This document shows positions 17,681 through 26,209 of a DNA stretch of 64,000 nt, in pieces. Each line of letters begins with the position of its first letter. Positions within the stretch are counted from its first letter, which is position 1. The notes beneath the pieces are model-generated. The model was not told the DNA's origin. It was given only the letters and a program-made list of their open reading frames with translations, and did not search any database. The stretch is from Hoeflea sp. (GTDB lineage: Bacteria; Pseudomonadota; Alphaproteobacteria; Rhizobiales; Rhizobiaceae), in NCBI RefSeq assembly GCF_014359905.1, contig NZ_JACIYP010000005.1, positions 1-64,000 on the forward strand. Direction: 5' to 3'. The position numbers and the translations under genes were made by a program.

Positions 17681-19081
17681 TCAGCTTGCCTGTTTCAAGC
17701 CCTTGAACAACCAGATCTCACCGGAACTGAAATCATAGTCCGGATCGTCCCAGGCGATCATCTTGCCGGGATTGAGCAGGCCCTTGGGATCGGCCTGGCG
17801 CTTGAACGCGAGCTGGATCTCGTCGGTCTGCTTCATGCCGCCTTCTTCGAGCGTGAAGCGATGCGGGTTGAAGATCGGAACGCCGTTGGCCATGTGCAGG
17901 TCCATGATCTGCTCGAGCCTTTCCTCGGTCGTGAAGCGGATCAGCGGCAGGCCGAAGCAGGTGATGTCGCCGTCAAAGCGGACGAATTCGAGATGCGAGA
18001 TCATCTCGCCCGGAAACATCCGGTCCATTTTCGAAGCGAGTTCGAGCTGGTTGGGGAAAGGATAGAGCGACTGCAGATAGGTCCAGGCCGGATCGACGCG
18101 CAGCGCCCGCAGCGTGGTGTGGTTCCACGACAGCTCGAACACCGGCGGCAGGCCCTTGAGGTCCTCGGCCGAGGCCGTCGTCGCATCGAACGCGACCCGC
18201 CCCGGATGCCGCGCCGTGAACGCCTTGAAGGCGTCGTGACTCTGCGGCGCGACCATGACCAGCACCACGCTCTCGCCTTCGCCCAGAAACTTCCGGTGGC
18301 GCTTGAAATAGTCATACGGGCAGGGTGCTGCCACCACCGAGATCAGCTTGGTGAGAATGCCGTCCTGGCGCGCCAGCGCATTGGCGTAGGACGCCGCAGA
18401 CTCGAAACCGTCGAAGCCGACGATGGCGTCGACCCAGTCATAGGCGGCGGTGAGCGGCATCTCGATTTCGGTGATGATGCCGTTGGTGCCGTAGGCGTGA
18501 GTGACCTTGTGCAGGTCGGCGCCGGTCAGGTCCAGCACCTGCGGCTCCTCCTCCATGGTGACGACGCGCAGGCGGATGACGTTGCCGAAGTCGCGCAACC
18601 CGCCCCAGTTGATCGAGCCGACGCCGCCCGAGCCGCCGGCGATGAAGCCACCGATGGTGGCGGTGTGGGTGGTGGAGGGATGCATCCTGAGTTCCTGGCC
18701 GCTGGCCCGCGCGGCCTTGTCGAGATCGGCGCAGATCACGCCGGGGCCGCAGACGACGCGGCCGGGCGCGATCTCGCGGATGTCGTCGAGGTCGGCGAGG
18801 CTCAGGACCACGCCGCCCGAGAGCGGCATCGCCTGGCCGTAATTGCCGGTGCCGGTGCCGCGCGGCGTGACGGGAACGTCGTGCCGGTAGCAGGCCTTGA
18901 GAACCCGGATGAGCTCGTCCTCGGTCCTGGGCGAGACCACGATGTCGCCCGCGACATGGTCGAGCTGGCGCTTGAGAACGGGGGAATACCAGTAGAAGTC
19001 GCGGCTCTTCTGCAGGACGATCTTGTCGTTCTGCTCGATGCGGATCCCGTCGAGGTCGGCAATCAGGGCGGTCATGTCCAT
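17681..19081 (-). CDS. FAD-linked oxidase (GlcD/VAO-like, PCMH-type FAD domain)
   Basis: A 466-aa FAD-binding oxidoreductase. The PCMH-type FAD domain is in the N-terminal half: PRGTGTGNYGQAMPLSGGVVL, PSTTHTATIGGFIAGGSGGVGSINWGG and GTNGIITEIEMPL. The C-terminal half ends RQADPKGLLNPGKM, a VAO-family signature. Members oxidise alpha-hydroxy acids, D-2-hydroxy acids, amines or phenolics. It starts one base after the amidohydrolase stop and sits with an ABC importer, amidohydrolase, RidA and creatininase, so oxidation of an amino or hydroxy intermediate is plausible. A GlcE/GlcF partner is absent. Confidence 0.83.
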   Translation of the reverse strand: MDMTALIADLDGIRIEQNDKIVLQKSRDFYWYSPVLKRQLDHVAGDIVVSPRTEDELIRVLKACYRHDVPVTPRGTGTGNYGQAMPLSGGVVLSLADLDDIREIAPGRVVCGPGVICADLDKAARASGQELRMHPSTTHTATIGGFIAGGSGGVGSINWGGLRDFGNVIRLRVVTMEEEPQVLDLTGADLHKVTHAYGTNGIITEIEMPLTAAYDWVDAIVGFDGFESAASYANALARQDGILTKLISVVAAPCPYDYFKRHRKFLGEGESVVLVMVAPQSHDAFKAFTARHPGRVAFDATTASAEDLKGLPPVFELSWNHTTLRALRVDPAWTYLQSLYPFPNQLELASKMDRMFPGEMISHLEFVRFDGDITCFGLPLIRFTTEERLEQIMDLHMANGVPIFNPHRFTLEEGGMKQTDEIQLAFKRQADPKGLLNPGKMIAWDDPDYDFSSGEIWLFKGLKQAS

Positions 19082-19082
19082 C

Positions 19083-20405
19083 TTAAGGCTCCATCAGATC
19101 GTCAAGGTCCTGGTAATCGGGGACAGTCGCGTCAATGAGCTTACCTTCGCGGATAAGTGTTCGGCGGCTTTCGGGGCGGGAAAGGAGTTCGGTCAGGCTG
19201 CGGCCGCGAAACAGCACGAGATCCGCGCCGGCGCCAGGCGCGAGCGTGCCGGCGTCCGCGAGCCCCATGGCGCGTGCAGGGTTGGCGGCGACCGTTGCGG
19301 GCCAGAGGCCGACGGGATGGTCGAAATGCAGGATGCGGGTGGCCTCGCGGTAGACCTCGAGCACGTCGAGGTCGCCATAGGCGTAGAACGGATCGCGGGT
19401 GTTGTCTGAGGCGACCGCAACATTGATCCCGCGCGCGGCCATCTCGTGCAGCAGCGTGACGCCGCGCCAGCGCGGGGTGGTGGCGTCGCTCCTGCGGTCC
19501 TGCAGATACATGTTGCACATCGGCAGCGAGACGACGGAGAGGCCGGCGCGGGCGACCTTGTCGAGCGTCGACTTGACCGCGTCGTCGGGCTGGCGGGCGA
19601 GGGAGCAGCAATGGCCGACCAGGATCCGGCCTTCGAAGCGATGGCGGAGTGCTGCGCCGGCAATGCGGTCGAGGGAGACGGCGTTGACGTCGTCGGTCTC
19701 GTCGGCGTGGAAATCGAGATCGAGGCCCAGATCCATCGCCTTGGCGAACATCCGGTCGAGAAGCTGATCGAGATCGGGGACCATGTAGGTGACCGCGCCG
19801 AGAACGCCCTGATGCGCGGCCACGATGCCCGCAAGACGGTTGAACCATTGCTCATTGCGCGCTTCGTCGACACCGAACAGGCATGCGGCCTGGAGCTCGA
19901 TGCGGCCTTTCCAGCGCTCCCGCACGGCCGCGAAGACCGGCCAGGAAATGTCTTCCTGCGGTGTCACGGAATCGAGATGGGTGCGCAAGGCCTTTGTGCC
20001 GTGGGCGTAGGCGCAGGCGAGCGAGAATTCCATGCGCCGTTCGACGTCGTCGGCCGACCAGTTGGCGCGGCGGTCGGCGCCGACCGCATCGAGCGCGCCG
20101 GGAAAGCTGCCGTCGGGGTTGGGGGAGCGGGGCCAGATATGGCCCTTGTCGATATGGGTGTGGCAATCGACAAAGGCCGGGAAAGCAATGCCGCCAAGGC
20201 AGTCGATCGCCGACCCGGCCGGTGACGCGGCGCCGATCTGACGCATGGCTGTGATCTTGCCGCCGGCAATATCAAGATCGGCCAGGGCGAAGCCATCGCT
20301 GTCGAAGGTCAGTCCCTCGACGCCCGCGACATGGGCCCGGTGCAGGCGCAGGTTCGCCAGGGTGAAGGCTCCGGTCTCCGGCAGGGTGATGGAGGGCTTC
20401 GTCAC
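19083..20405 (-). CDS. Cytosine-deaminase-like amidohydrolase
   Basis: A 440-aa amidohydrolase-superfamily enzyme closest in motif to CodA. It has DCHTHIDKGHIW (metal HxH), then LDLDFHADETDDVNA (His and catalytic Glu/Asp), RILVGHCCSLA, and GINVAVASDNTRDPFYAYGDLDVLEV carrying the metal Asp. Members deaminate cytosine, isocytosine, creatinine or related cyclic N-compounds. The start is GTG, immediately abutting the permease stop, so it is co-transcribed with the ABC importer. The imported compound is a good candidate substrate. The exact ring is not predictable. Confidence 0.83.
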   Translation of the reverse strand: MTKPSITLPETGAFTLANLRLHRAHVAGVEGLTFDSDGFALADLDIAGGKITAMRQIGAASPAGSAIDCLGGIAFPAFVDCHTHIDKGHIWPRSPNPDGSFPGALDAVGADRRANWSADDVERRMEFSLACAYAHGTKALRTHLDSVTPQEDISWPVFAAVRERWKGRIELQAACLFGVDEARNEQWFNRLAGIVAAHQGVLGAVTYMVPDLDQLLDRMFAKAMDLGLDLDFHADETDDVNAVSLDRIAGAALRHRFEGRILVGHCCSLARQPDDAVKSTLDKVARAGLSVVSLPMCNMYLQDRRSDATTPRWRGVTLLHEMAARGINVAVASDNTRDPFYAYGDLDVLEVYREATRILHFDHPVGLWPATVAANPARAMGLADAGTLAPGAGADLVLFRGRSLTELLSRPESRRTLIREGKLIDATVPDYQDLDDLMEP

Positions 20406-21257
20406 CTATTGCTCCTGCTTGAGCGCGCTCTCGTGCCAGCGGTGCAGCACGAGGTGGGAGATCCACGACAGGGTCAGGAAGATCACGATGCCGGTCAGGG
20501 AAATAAGGATCAGGGCGGCAAACAGCCGTGGCGCATTGAGCCGGTAGCCGGCCTCGATGATGCGCGAGGCAAGGCCCGAGGACTGGCCGGCGGTGCCGGC
20601 GACGAATTCGGCCACGACAGCGCCGATCAGCGCCAGGCCGCCGGCGATCTTCAGCCCGCCGAGGAAATAGGGCATGGCGGCGGGGAGCTGCAGATGCCAC
20701 AGCGTCTGCCAGCGGGTGGCACCGTTCAGTTTGAAATAGTCGATCAGGTTGCGGTCGACGGAATTGAGCCCCAGCGTGGTGTTGGACAGGATCGGAAAGA
20801 AGGCGACGATCCAGGCGCACAGAAGCAGCTTGGTGGTCTGGTCGTCGACATAGATGTTGATCAGCGGAAAGATTGCCACGATCGGGGTGACCTGCAGGAC
20901 GATGGCGAAGGGGAACAGGCTCATCTCGATCCACCGCGACTGGGTGAACAGCACCGACAGCCCGACGCCGCCGAAGACGGCAAGCGCCAGCGACAGAAGC
21001 GTGATCCTGAGCGTCACCAGCAGCGAGGAAAACAGCAGGCCCGCATCCTCGATGAGCGTGTTGAGCACCACGCCGGGGCGCGGCAGAATGTAGCGCGGGA
21101 TCTCGTTCCAGACGCAGATGCGGTCCCAGAACCAGATGGCGGCGGCCATGATGATCAGCGGCAGCAGCCAACGGCCGGTGCGCTCCAGCCTGCGCGAGCG
21201 TTCGCGCCTGGCTTCCTCGGCATCGATCACCACCGGCGCAGTCTCAATGGACGCCAT
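20406..21257 (-). CDS. ABC transporter permease (SsuC/ThiX-like)
   Basis: A 283-aa inner-membrane permease of the SsuC/TauC/ThiX class. A cytoplasmic N-terminus rich in Arg/Glu precedes a first helix (LLPLIIMAAAIWFW). Later helices follow, and the EAA-like loop is near LPAAMPYFLGGLKIAGGLALIGAVVAEF. The ATG at 21257 overlaps the ATPase gene by 14 bases; a longer frame to 21347 lies within that gene and is rejected. It pairs with the ATPase and the NMT1-type binding protein. This class imports sulfonates, taurine, nitrate or pyrimidine precursors. Confidence 0.88.
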   Translation of the reverse strand: MASIETAPVVIDAEEARRERSRRLERTGRWLLPLIIMAAAIWFWDRICVWNEIPRYILPRPGVVLNTLIEDAGLLFSSLLVTLRITLLSLALAVFGGVGLSVLFTQSRWIEMSLFPFAIVLQVTPIVAIFPLINIYVDDQTTKLLLCAWIVAFFPILSNTTLGLNSVDRNLIDYFKLNGATRWQTLWHLQLPAAMPYFLGGLKIAGGLALIGAVVAEFVAGTAGQSSGLASRIIEAGYRLNAPRLFAALILISLTGIVIFLTLSWISHLVLHRWHESALKQEQ

Positions 21258-22029
21258 CGGTCGCCTCCATGCCCATGGCGCGCGACAGGGTGGCGGATGC
21301 CTCGCGGCAAAGCTCGGCGTAGTGCGCCGAGGTTCTGAAGGCGGCATCGCGCGGGTAGGGCGCCTCGACGTCGAGTTCCTCGAACACCCGGCCCGGATGG
21401 GCGGCCATGACGGTGATGCGGTTTGACAGGAACACGCTCTCGAACACCGAATGGGTGACGAAGATCACGGTGAAGCGGCGCTCCTGCCACAGTTCCAGCA
21501 GATCATTGTTGAGCTTGAAGCGGGTGATCTCGTCGAGCGCTGCGAAGGGCTCGTCCATCAGCAGGATGCGCGGTTTCGTCACCAGGCCGCGGGCGATGGA
21601 GACGCGCATCTTCATGCCGCCCGACAGTTCCCTGGGAACCGCTTTCTCGAAGCCTGTCAGATGCACCCGCTCCAGCACCTCGGCGATCTGCGGCTCGGCC
21701 TCCTTGCGCGACACGCCGCGCAGCCTGAGCGGCAGCCAGACATTGTCATAGACGCTGGCCCAGGGCAGCAGGGTCGGCTCCTGGAAGACAAAGCCGATAT
21801 TGTCCTGCTCAAGGCGCGCGCCGCGCCAGTCGACGACGCCGGAGGTGGGCTGGGAGAGACCGGCAATGATCCTGAGCGCCGTCGATTTTCCGCAGCCCGA
21901 CGGGCCGAGAAGGCTCATGAAATCGCCCTCATTGACGGTGAGGTTCACCCGGTCGAGGGCGGTGACGCCAGAGGCGAAGGTCTTGCCGATGGATTGCAGG
22001 ATGAGGAAGGGATGGGTCGCAGGGGGCAT
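21244..22029 (-). CDS. ABC transporter ATP-binding protein (SsuB/ThiZ-like)
   Basis: A 261-aa ATPase. Walker A is LLGPSGCGKSTALRI, the signature is ELSGGMKMRVSIARGL and Walker B ILLMDEPFAALDEITR, followed by the switch His in FVTHSVFESVFLSNRI. This is the nitrate/sulfonate/taurine/pyrimidine ATPase group. MPPATHPFLIL is the likely start, 71 bases after the binding-protein stop; a longer in-frame extension to 22104 overlaps that gene's end. It drives import with the permease encoded downstream. Confidence 0.9.
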   Translation of the reverse strand: MPPATHPFLILQSIGKTFASGVTALDRVNLTVNEGDFMSLLGPSGCGKSTALRIIAGLSQPTSGVVDWRGARLEQDNIGFVFQEPTLLPWASVYDNVWLPLRLRGVSRKEAEPQIAEVLERVHLTGFEKAVPRELSGGMKMRVSIARGLVTKPRILLMDEPFAALDEITRFKLNNDLLELWQERRFTVIFVTHSVFESVFLSNRITVMAAHPGRVFEELDVEAPYPRDAAFRTSAHYAELCREASATLSRAMGMEATDGVH

Positions 22030-22100
22030 CGGTGTCCGGTTCGCATACTTGCCGCGTGAACAGGCCCGCCCGGCTGCGTTTGGCCGGGCGGGCCGCTCCG

Positions 22101-23102
22101 TCATTTCTTCAGATCAAGGCCGAGGCCGGCATTGACATAATCGAGCGTGTAGGACGCCTTGATGTCGATGCCCTCCTTGACCACGCCGGCCTTGACCATC
22201 TTGTCGTAGAAGCTCTGCATGCGCGCATCCGTCATGGCGCCGATGCCCATGGTCTCGGTGTCGCCGGAATCGACGATGCCATATTCCTTGAGCTTTTCGA
22301 TCGAGAACGCGATCTGCTCGTCGGTCATGTCCGGATTGTCTTCCTGGATCAAGGCGTTGGCGGCGGCATTGTCGCCGTAGAGGTAATTGTACCAACCCTT
22401 AATCGAGCCCTCGACGAAGCACTTGACCACCTCCGGCTTGGCGTCGATCGTCGCCTGCATCACCTCGATCGTGGTCGAATAGGTGTCGAAGCCGTAATCG
22501 GCGACGAGGAACAGGTTGGGCTTGAAGCCGCCCTCGCGCTCAACCGCGAAGGGCTCCGATGTGATGTAGCCCTGCTGGACCGACTTCGGGTTGGCGATGA
22601 ACGGCGCCGGGTTGAAGGTGTAGGGAACGCGCTTGGAGGCGTCGAAGCCGAACTCGGTGATCATCCACTGGTAGTAGCTCTGGAAACCCTGGTCGCCCAG
22701 GATGAACTCCTCGGCGTTCTTGAGCTCCTCCCAGGTGTCCAGCCCCTGGCCGGGATGGGTCATGAGCACCTGCGGTTCCTTCTGGAACGAGGCGGCGACG
22801 ACCTTGACCGGGATTTCCTGCTCTACCGCGGAGAAGGCTTCGAGCATGTTGCCGCCCATGTGGAATTCGATCTTGCCTGCGAGCAGCAGCGCGCGGTTGT
22901 TCACCTGCGGGCCGCCCTGGGCGATGGTGACGTCGAGACCGCAGGCGGCGTAGGTTCCGTCGGCCACGGACTGGTAGAAGCCGCCGTGTTCGGGCTGGGC
23001 CAGCCAGTTGGTGCCGAAGGTGACTTTCTCGGCGGCAGACGCCTGCGCGCCAGAAGCCAGGATGACCGCCAGAGCGGCCGAGGAGCGAAGAAGAAGCGTC
23101 AT
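22101..23102 (-). CDS. ABC transporter substrate-binding protein, NMT1/THI5-like
   Basis: A 333-aa periplasmic protein with a signal peptide (MTLLLRSSAALAVILASGAQASA, cleavage near residue 23). The mature N-terminus, KVTFGTNWLAQPEHGGFYQS, is the NMT1/THI5 (ThiY-like) opening, and later come GGPQVNNRALLLAGKIEFHMGG and GFQSYYQWMITEFG. Family ligands include pyrimidines, riboflavin-type compounds, sulfonates and creatinine-like N-heterocycles. ATG at 23102 has AAGGG upstream. It is the first gene of the leftward unit that also encodes the ATPase, permease, amidohydrolase, oxidase and two reductases. Confidence 0.88.
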   Translation of the reverse strand: MTLLLRSSAALAVILASGAQASAAEKVTFGTNWLAQPEHGGFYQSVADGTYAACGLDVTIAQGGPQVNNRALLLAGKIEFHMGGNMLEAFSAVEQEIPVKVVAASFQKEPQVLMTHPGQGLDTWEELKNAEEFILGDQGFQSYYQWMITEFGFDASKRVPYTFNPAPFIANPKSVQQGYITSEPFAVEREGGFKPNLFLVADYGFDTYSTTIEVMQATIDAKPEVVKCFVEGSIKGWYNYLYGDNAAANALIQEDNPDMTDEQIAFSIEKLKEYGIVDSGDTETMGIGAMTDARMQSFYDKMVKAGVVKEGIDIKASYTLDYVNAGLGLDLKK

Positions 23103-23317
23103 GGTCACCATCCCTTTTGATTTGAGCGGAATTTCACATCGAATCCCGTCGTTCGGACAACACTGGTGTCTAGCAATCCTCATGCCATGAAGTGTGGGGC
23201 CGGGCCGGCCAAGATCGCATCGACCGTGCTGCCCAATTGCTTTGCCTGGCTGCGTCTTGCGTGAGCATATTGCTTAAAGTTTCATCTGCAATCGACGGCA
23301 TGTCGGCAGAGTGACCC

Positions 23318-23337
23318 ATTCCAAGCCGGGATGGAAT
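23318..23337. promoter_or_regulatory. Inverted repeat in the divergent promoter region
   Basis: ATTCCA (23318-23323) and TGGAAT (23332-23337) are exact inverted arms with an 8-base spacer, 27 bases before the RidA start and within the region shared with the divergent ABC binding-protein gene. It could be an operator for both directions. No regulator gene adjoins it. Confidence 0.3.
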
Positions 23338-23363
23338 AGACTAAGAAAACTTTCTGCAACCGG

Positions 23364-23777
23364 ATGGATCGCGAAGACATGGCTGCCGAGATGAAACACC
23401 ACACGCCACCCTCGATCCGGGCGCCGTTCGCCCGCTACAGCCACGCCGTCGAAGTGCCGGCCGGACACCGGCTGGTCCTTTGCTCGGGGCAATTGTCGAT
23501 CACGCTGGATGATCACATTCCGGAAACCGCCGAAGCGCAGACCGAGCTGTGTTTTGCCAATATATCCGCGGTGCTGGCCTCGGCCGGAATGGGCCTGGCG
23601 GACATCGTCCGGATCAATACCTATGTCACGGATCGGGCACATTTGCCCGGCTACATGAAGGTGCGCGACCGGCTGTTTTCCGATCCGGCGCCAGCCTCGA
23701 CCCTGATGATTGTCTCAGGCTTCGCCCGCGAAGCCTTCAAGGTCGAGATTGAAGTGATAGCCGCGGCACCCGAGTAA
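23364..23777 (+). CDS. RidA family (YjgF/YER057c/UK114) protein
   Basis: A 137-aa RidA-family protein. The end-fold motif is clear: LCSGQLSITLDDHIPETAEAQ, then NISAVLASAGMGLADIVRINTYVTDRAHLPGYMKVRDRLF, PAPASTLMIVSGF and KVEIEVIAAAPE. The conserved Arg contacting substrate carboxylate should be in the TLMIVSG neighbourhood, where a Leu-Met replaces the usual xxR, so imine deaminase activity is uncertain. In-frame ATGs at 23364, 23379 and 23391 are all possible. Located upstream of the creatininase gene and divergent from the importer, it may deal with a reactive enamine or imine intermediate. Confidence 0.84.
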   Translation: MDREDMAAEMKHHTPPSIRAPFARYSHAVEVPAGHRLVLCSGQLSITLDDHIPETAEAQTELCFANISAVLASAGMGLADIVRINTYVTDRAHLPGYMKVRDRLFSDPAPASTLMIVSGFAREAFKVEIEVIAAAPE

Positions 23778-23802
23778 GGTTCGCTGCACAGGGAGAATGA
23801 CG

Positions 23803-24597
23803 ATGACACGGAAAATATGGTGGGGTGATTTCACAACGCGCGAATTCGACGATCTCAACCCGGAAACCGCCATCGCGGTGCTTCCGGTGGCGGCGATCGA
23901 GCAGCACGGGCCGCATCTTCCGGTTTCGACCGACAGCGCCATCATGCAGGGCATGCTCGACACGGTCATCGCCGAGACGCCGGACGATCTCGATATCCGC
24001 ATCCTGCCGATCCAGTGCGTCGGCAAATCCAACGAGCATCAGCATGCGGGCGGAACCTTGACCATTCCCGCCACGGTCCTGATCGACCACTGGGTCGAAC
24101 TCGGCCATTCGATCGCGCGCGCCGGGATCCGGAAGGTGGTGCTGGTCAATTCCCATGGCGGCAATGAAGAGGTGATGGGTATTGTCGCGCGGGAACTGAG
24201 AGTCCGCGCCAGGATGCTGGCGGTGAAGACATCCTGGATGCGGTTTGGCCTGCCGCAAGGAATGTTCAGCGCAACGGAAACGGCGTATGGCATTCACGGC
24301 GGCGACGTCGAGACATCGCTGATGCTGCATTTCCGTCCCGATCTTGTGGCGATGGAGAAGGCGGAGAATTTTGTCTCGGCGGTGACCCGTGCGGAAAAGG
24401 AATTCGACCTGCTGCGCCACACAGGTCCGCACGCCTTCGCCTGGATCGCAAGCGATCTCAATGCCTCGGGCGCGGTGGGCGAGGCGGCGCTGGCGACGGC
24501 AGCCAAGGGCGAGGCGACGGCGCGCCACCAGGCCTCGGGCTTCGTCACTCTGATGAAGGATGTGCGTGCGGCCAAGCTCGACGACTGGCTGGCGTGA
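23803..24597 (+). CDS. Creatininase-family amidohydrolase
   Basis: A 264-aa creatininase-family protein. It has LPVAAIEQHGPHLPVSTDS (first metal Glu and His), QHAGGTLTIPATVL, VVLVNSHGGNEEVMGIVAREL (metal His/Glu) and GIHGGDVETSLMLHFRPDLV. Members open cyclic amides such as creatinine, deformylate FAPy, or act on related N-compounds. ATG at 23803 gives a better spacing from CAGGGAGAA than the ATG 6 bases upstream. It follows RidA by 25 bases. With the cytosine-deaminase-like enzyme encoded divergently, it suggests stepwise hydrolysis of an imported N-heterocycle. Confidence 0.86.
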   Translation: MTRKIWWGDFTTREFDDLNPETAIAVLPVAAIEQHGPHLPVSTDSAIMQGMLDTVIAETPDDLDIRILPIQCVGKSNEHQHAGGTLTIPATVLIDHWVELGHSIARAGIRKVVLVNSHGGNEEVMGIVARELRVRARMLAVKTSWMRFGLPQGMFSATETAYGIHGGDVETSLMLHFRPDLVAMEKAENFVSAVTRAEKEFDLLRHTGPHAFAWIASDLNASGAVGEAALATAAKGEATARHQASGFVTLMKDVRAAKLDDWLA

Positions 24598-24622
24598 CTT
24601 CAGAGCCGCGGTCCCGGCGTTG

Positions 24623-24979
24623 CTAAGTCTTCGGAAGGGTCTTGATGCGCCCGACCTTGTTGACGATGTCGGAGGTCAGGAGCGTGGTGAACTTGATGTT
24701 GAGCGTATAGTTGCCCTGGGACTTGGCTTTGCCATGAACCTTGGAGCCGAGTCCCGGGATGACGATGTAGACATCGTCCACCTTGCTCGGAAAATAGTCC
24801 GACGTGACCAGGCAGCCATCTTCGCACAGATTGACCAGCCAGCACGGCACGGCCATGTGCTCGTCACTGGTGCGTCTGCGGACATGCGCGATGATCGGGC
24901 AATTGGCATCGCGGCGCTGATAGATCCGCCTGTCGGCCTTCGAACCCACCTGGGTCAGCGCGTAACTTTTCGGCTGCAT
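24623..24979 (-). CDS. PilZ-domain protein
   Basis: A 118-aa single PilZ domain. The N-terminal basic motif is DRRIYQRRD (Arg18 and Arg22 spaced RxxxR), and the second c-di-GMP motif appears as NLCEDG (residues 50-55), a variant of (D/N)xSxxG with Cys for Ser. The protein is therefore a possible c-di-GMP receptor with modified affinity. It is monocistronic, convergent with the creatininase gene and divergent from the COQ10-like gene. Confidence 0.75.
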   Translation of the reverse strand: MQPKSYALTQVGSKADRRIYQRRDANCPIIAHVRRRTSDEHMAVPCWLVNLCEDGCLVTSDYFPSKVDDVYIVIPGLGSKVHGKAKSQGNYTLNIKFTTLLTSDIVNKVGRIKTLPKT

Positions 24980-25217
24980 GGCCTGGTCCCTATAACACCG
25001 CAGAATAGCTGAGCTAACCTACGCCGACCGAAGCTAATGAAGTGTTTACAGGCAAATGACGGACCGTTTCCGCAGCCATGAGCCGCCGTTGACGGGGGGT
25101 GGCGGCGCGTCCGGGCAGGTCGACACCATAGGGTTCCTATCGCTTTTTCGGTGAATCATGACCCGCTACCGCTGAGCGGGGTTGAGTTAACAGTTCACAA
25201 TGTCCACTTTGAGAATC

Positions 25218-25679
25218 ATGCCAACTTATGAAACCACACGCATTGTTCCGCATTCGCCGCGCCAGATGTTCGATCTGGTCGCGGACGTGGAGCGCTATCC
25301 CGAATTTCTGCCGCTGTGCGAGGCGCTGAGCGTGCGCGAGCGCAAGGAGCGTGATGGCAAGACGCTGCTGATCGTCGAGATGACGGTGGGCTACAAGGCG
25401 ATCCGCGAGACCTTCGCCACCCAGGACCTCCTCAAGCCTGAAGAGCTTGAGATTGATGTCAAATATCTCGATGGTCCGTTCAAATATCTCGACAACAAAT
25501 GGTCGTTCGAGCCGCATGGCGATGGCGGCTGCCAGGTGCGCTTCTTCATCGACTACGAGTTCAAAAGCCGGATGCTGGGCATGCTGATGGGCTCGATGTT
25601 CGACCGCGCCTTCCGGATGTTCTCCGAAGCGTTCGAGAAACGCGCCCAGGCGATTTACGGCGACGCCGCCGCGTCCTGA
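25218..25679 (+). CDS. COQ10/RatA-like SRPBCC protein
   Basis: A 153-aa START/SRPBCC-fold protein. The family opening is MPTYETTRIVPHSPRQMFDLVADVERYPEFLPLCEAL, followed by DLLKPEELEIDVKYLDGPF and FIDYEFKSRMLGMLMGSMF. Alphaproteobacterial members are ubiquinone-binding COQ10-type proteins that assist respiratory electron transfer; the RatA toxin label from E. coli is probably not relevant here. An upstream ATG (25200) adds six residues but lacks family support. It is followed by a convergent CinA-like gene. Confidence 0.87.
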   Translation: MPTYETTRIVPHSPRQMFDLVADVERYPEFLPLCEALSVRERKERDGKTLLIVEMTVGYKAIRETFATQDLLKPEELEIDVKYLDGPFKYLDNKWSFEPHGDGGCQVRFFIDYEFKSRMLGMLMGSMFDRAFRMFSEAFEKRAQAIYGDAAAS

Positions 25680-25684
25680 TGTCT

Positions 25685-26209
25685 CTATACCGTTCCGGAC
25701 CGGCCGATCAGCGCCTCAAGCGCTGCGCGCACCGTTGCCGCACGGATCATGTCGCGGCTCCAGGACGGATCCCATCGCAACTCGATTGCGCTGGTGAGAT
25801 CGTTGGGACCGGACAGGCCCATCCACACCAGACCGACAGGTTTGTCTGTCGAACCGCCGCCGGGTCCGGCAACACCGGTCACTGAAATGGCGAACCCGGC
25901 CCGAGAGCGGCGCCGCGCGCCAAGCACCATTTCGGTGGCGACCTGCGGCGAGACCGCGCCAAAGGCTTCAAGCGTGGCGGTCCTGACGCCCAGCATGTCC
26001 TGCTTGGCCTCGTTGGAATAAGTGACGAATCCGCGGTCGAACACCGCCGACGATCCCGAGATGTCGGTGATTGCGCCAGCGATCAGCCCGCCGGTGCAGG
26101 ATTCCGCCGTCGCCACCATGGCGCCGATGGCCGGGAAGGTGTCTATAATCTGCTGCGCCAGCCGGCGGCTCCCGGAGCGGAATTCGGCAAGCATGTCGGC
26201 TTCGCTCAT
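25685..26209 (-). CDS. CinA C-terminal-domain protein (nicotinamide-nucleotide amidase)
   Basis: A 174-aa stand-alone CinA C-domain (PncC-like). The characteristic stretches are [73 protein letters not shown]. It hydrolyses nicotinamide mononucleotide to nicotinate mononucleotide in NAD salvage. Its start overlaps the ispDF stop by 4 bases, so the two are one leftward transcription unit. No N-terminal molybdopterin-binding half is present, which is normal for this class. Confidence 0.9.
   Translation of the reverse strand: MSEADMLAEFRSGSRRLAQQIIDTFPAIGAMVATAESCTGGLIAGAITDISGSSAVFDRGFVTYSNEAKQDMLGVRTATLEAFGAVSPQVATEMVLGARRRSRAGFAISVTGVAGPGGGSTDKPVGLVWMGLSGPNDLTSAIELRWDPSWSRDMIRAATVRAALEALIGRSGTV

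Noticed and set aside
23103-23363. Thiamine (TPP) riboswitch in front of the NMT1/THI5-type ABC operon
   Set aside because: No CTGAGA or ACCTGA core elements in either orientation.
25218-25679. RatA-type toxin of a toxin-antitoxin pair
   Set aside because: There is no RatB-like partner; alphaproteobacterial members are COQ10-like ubiquinone-binding proteins.
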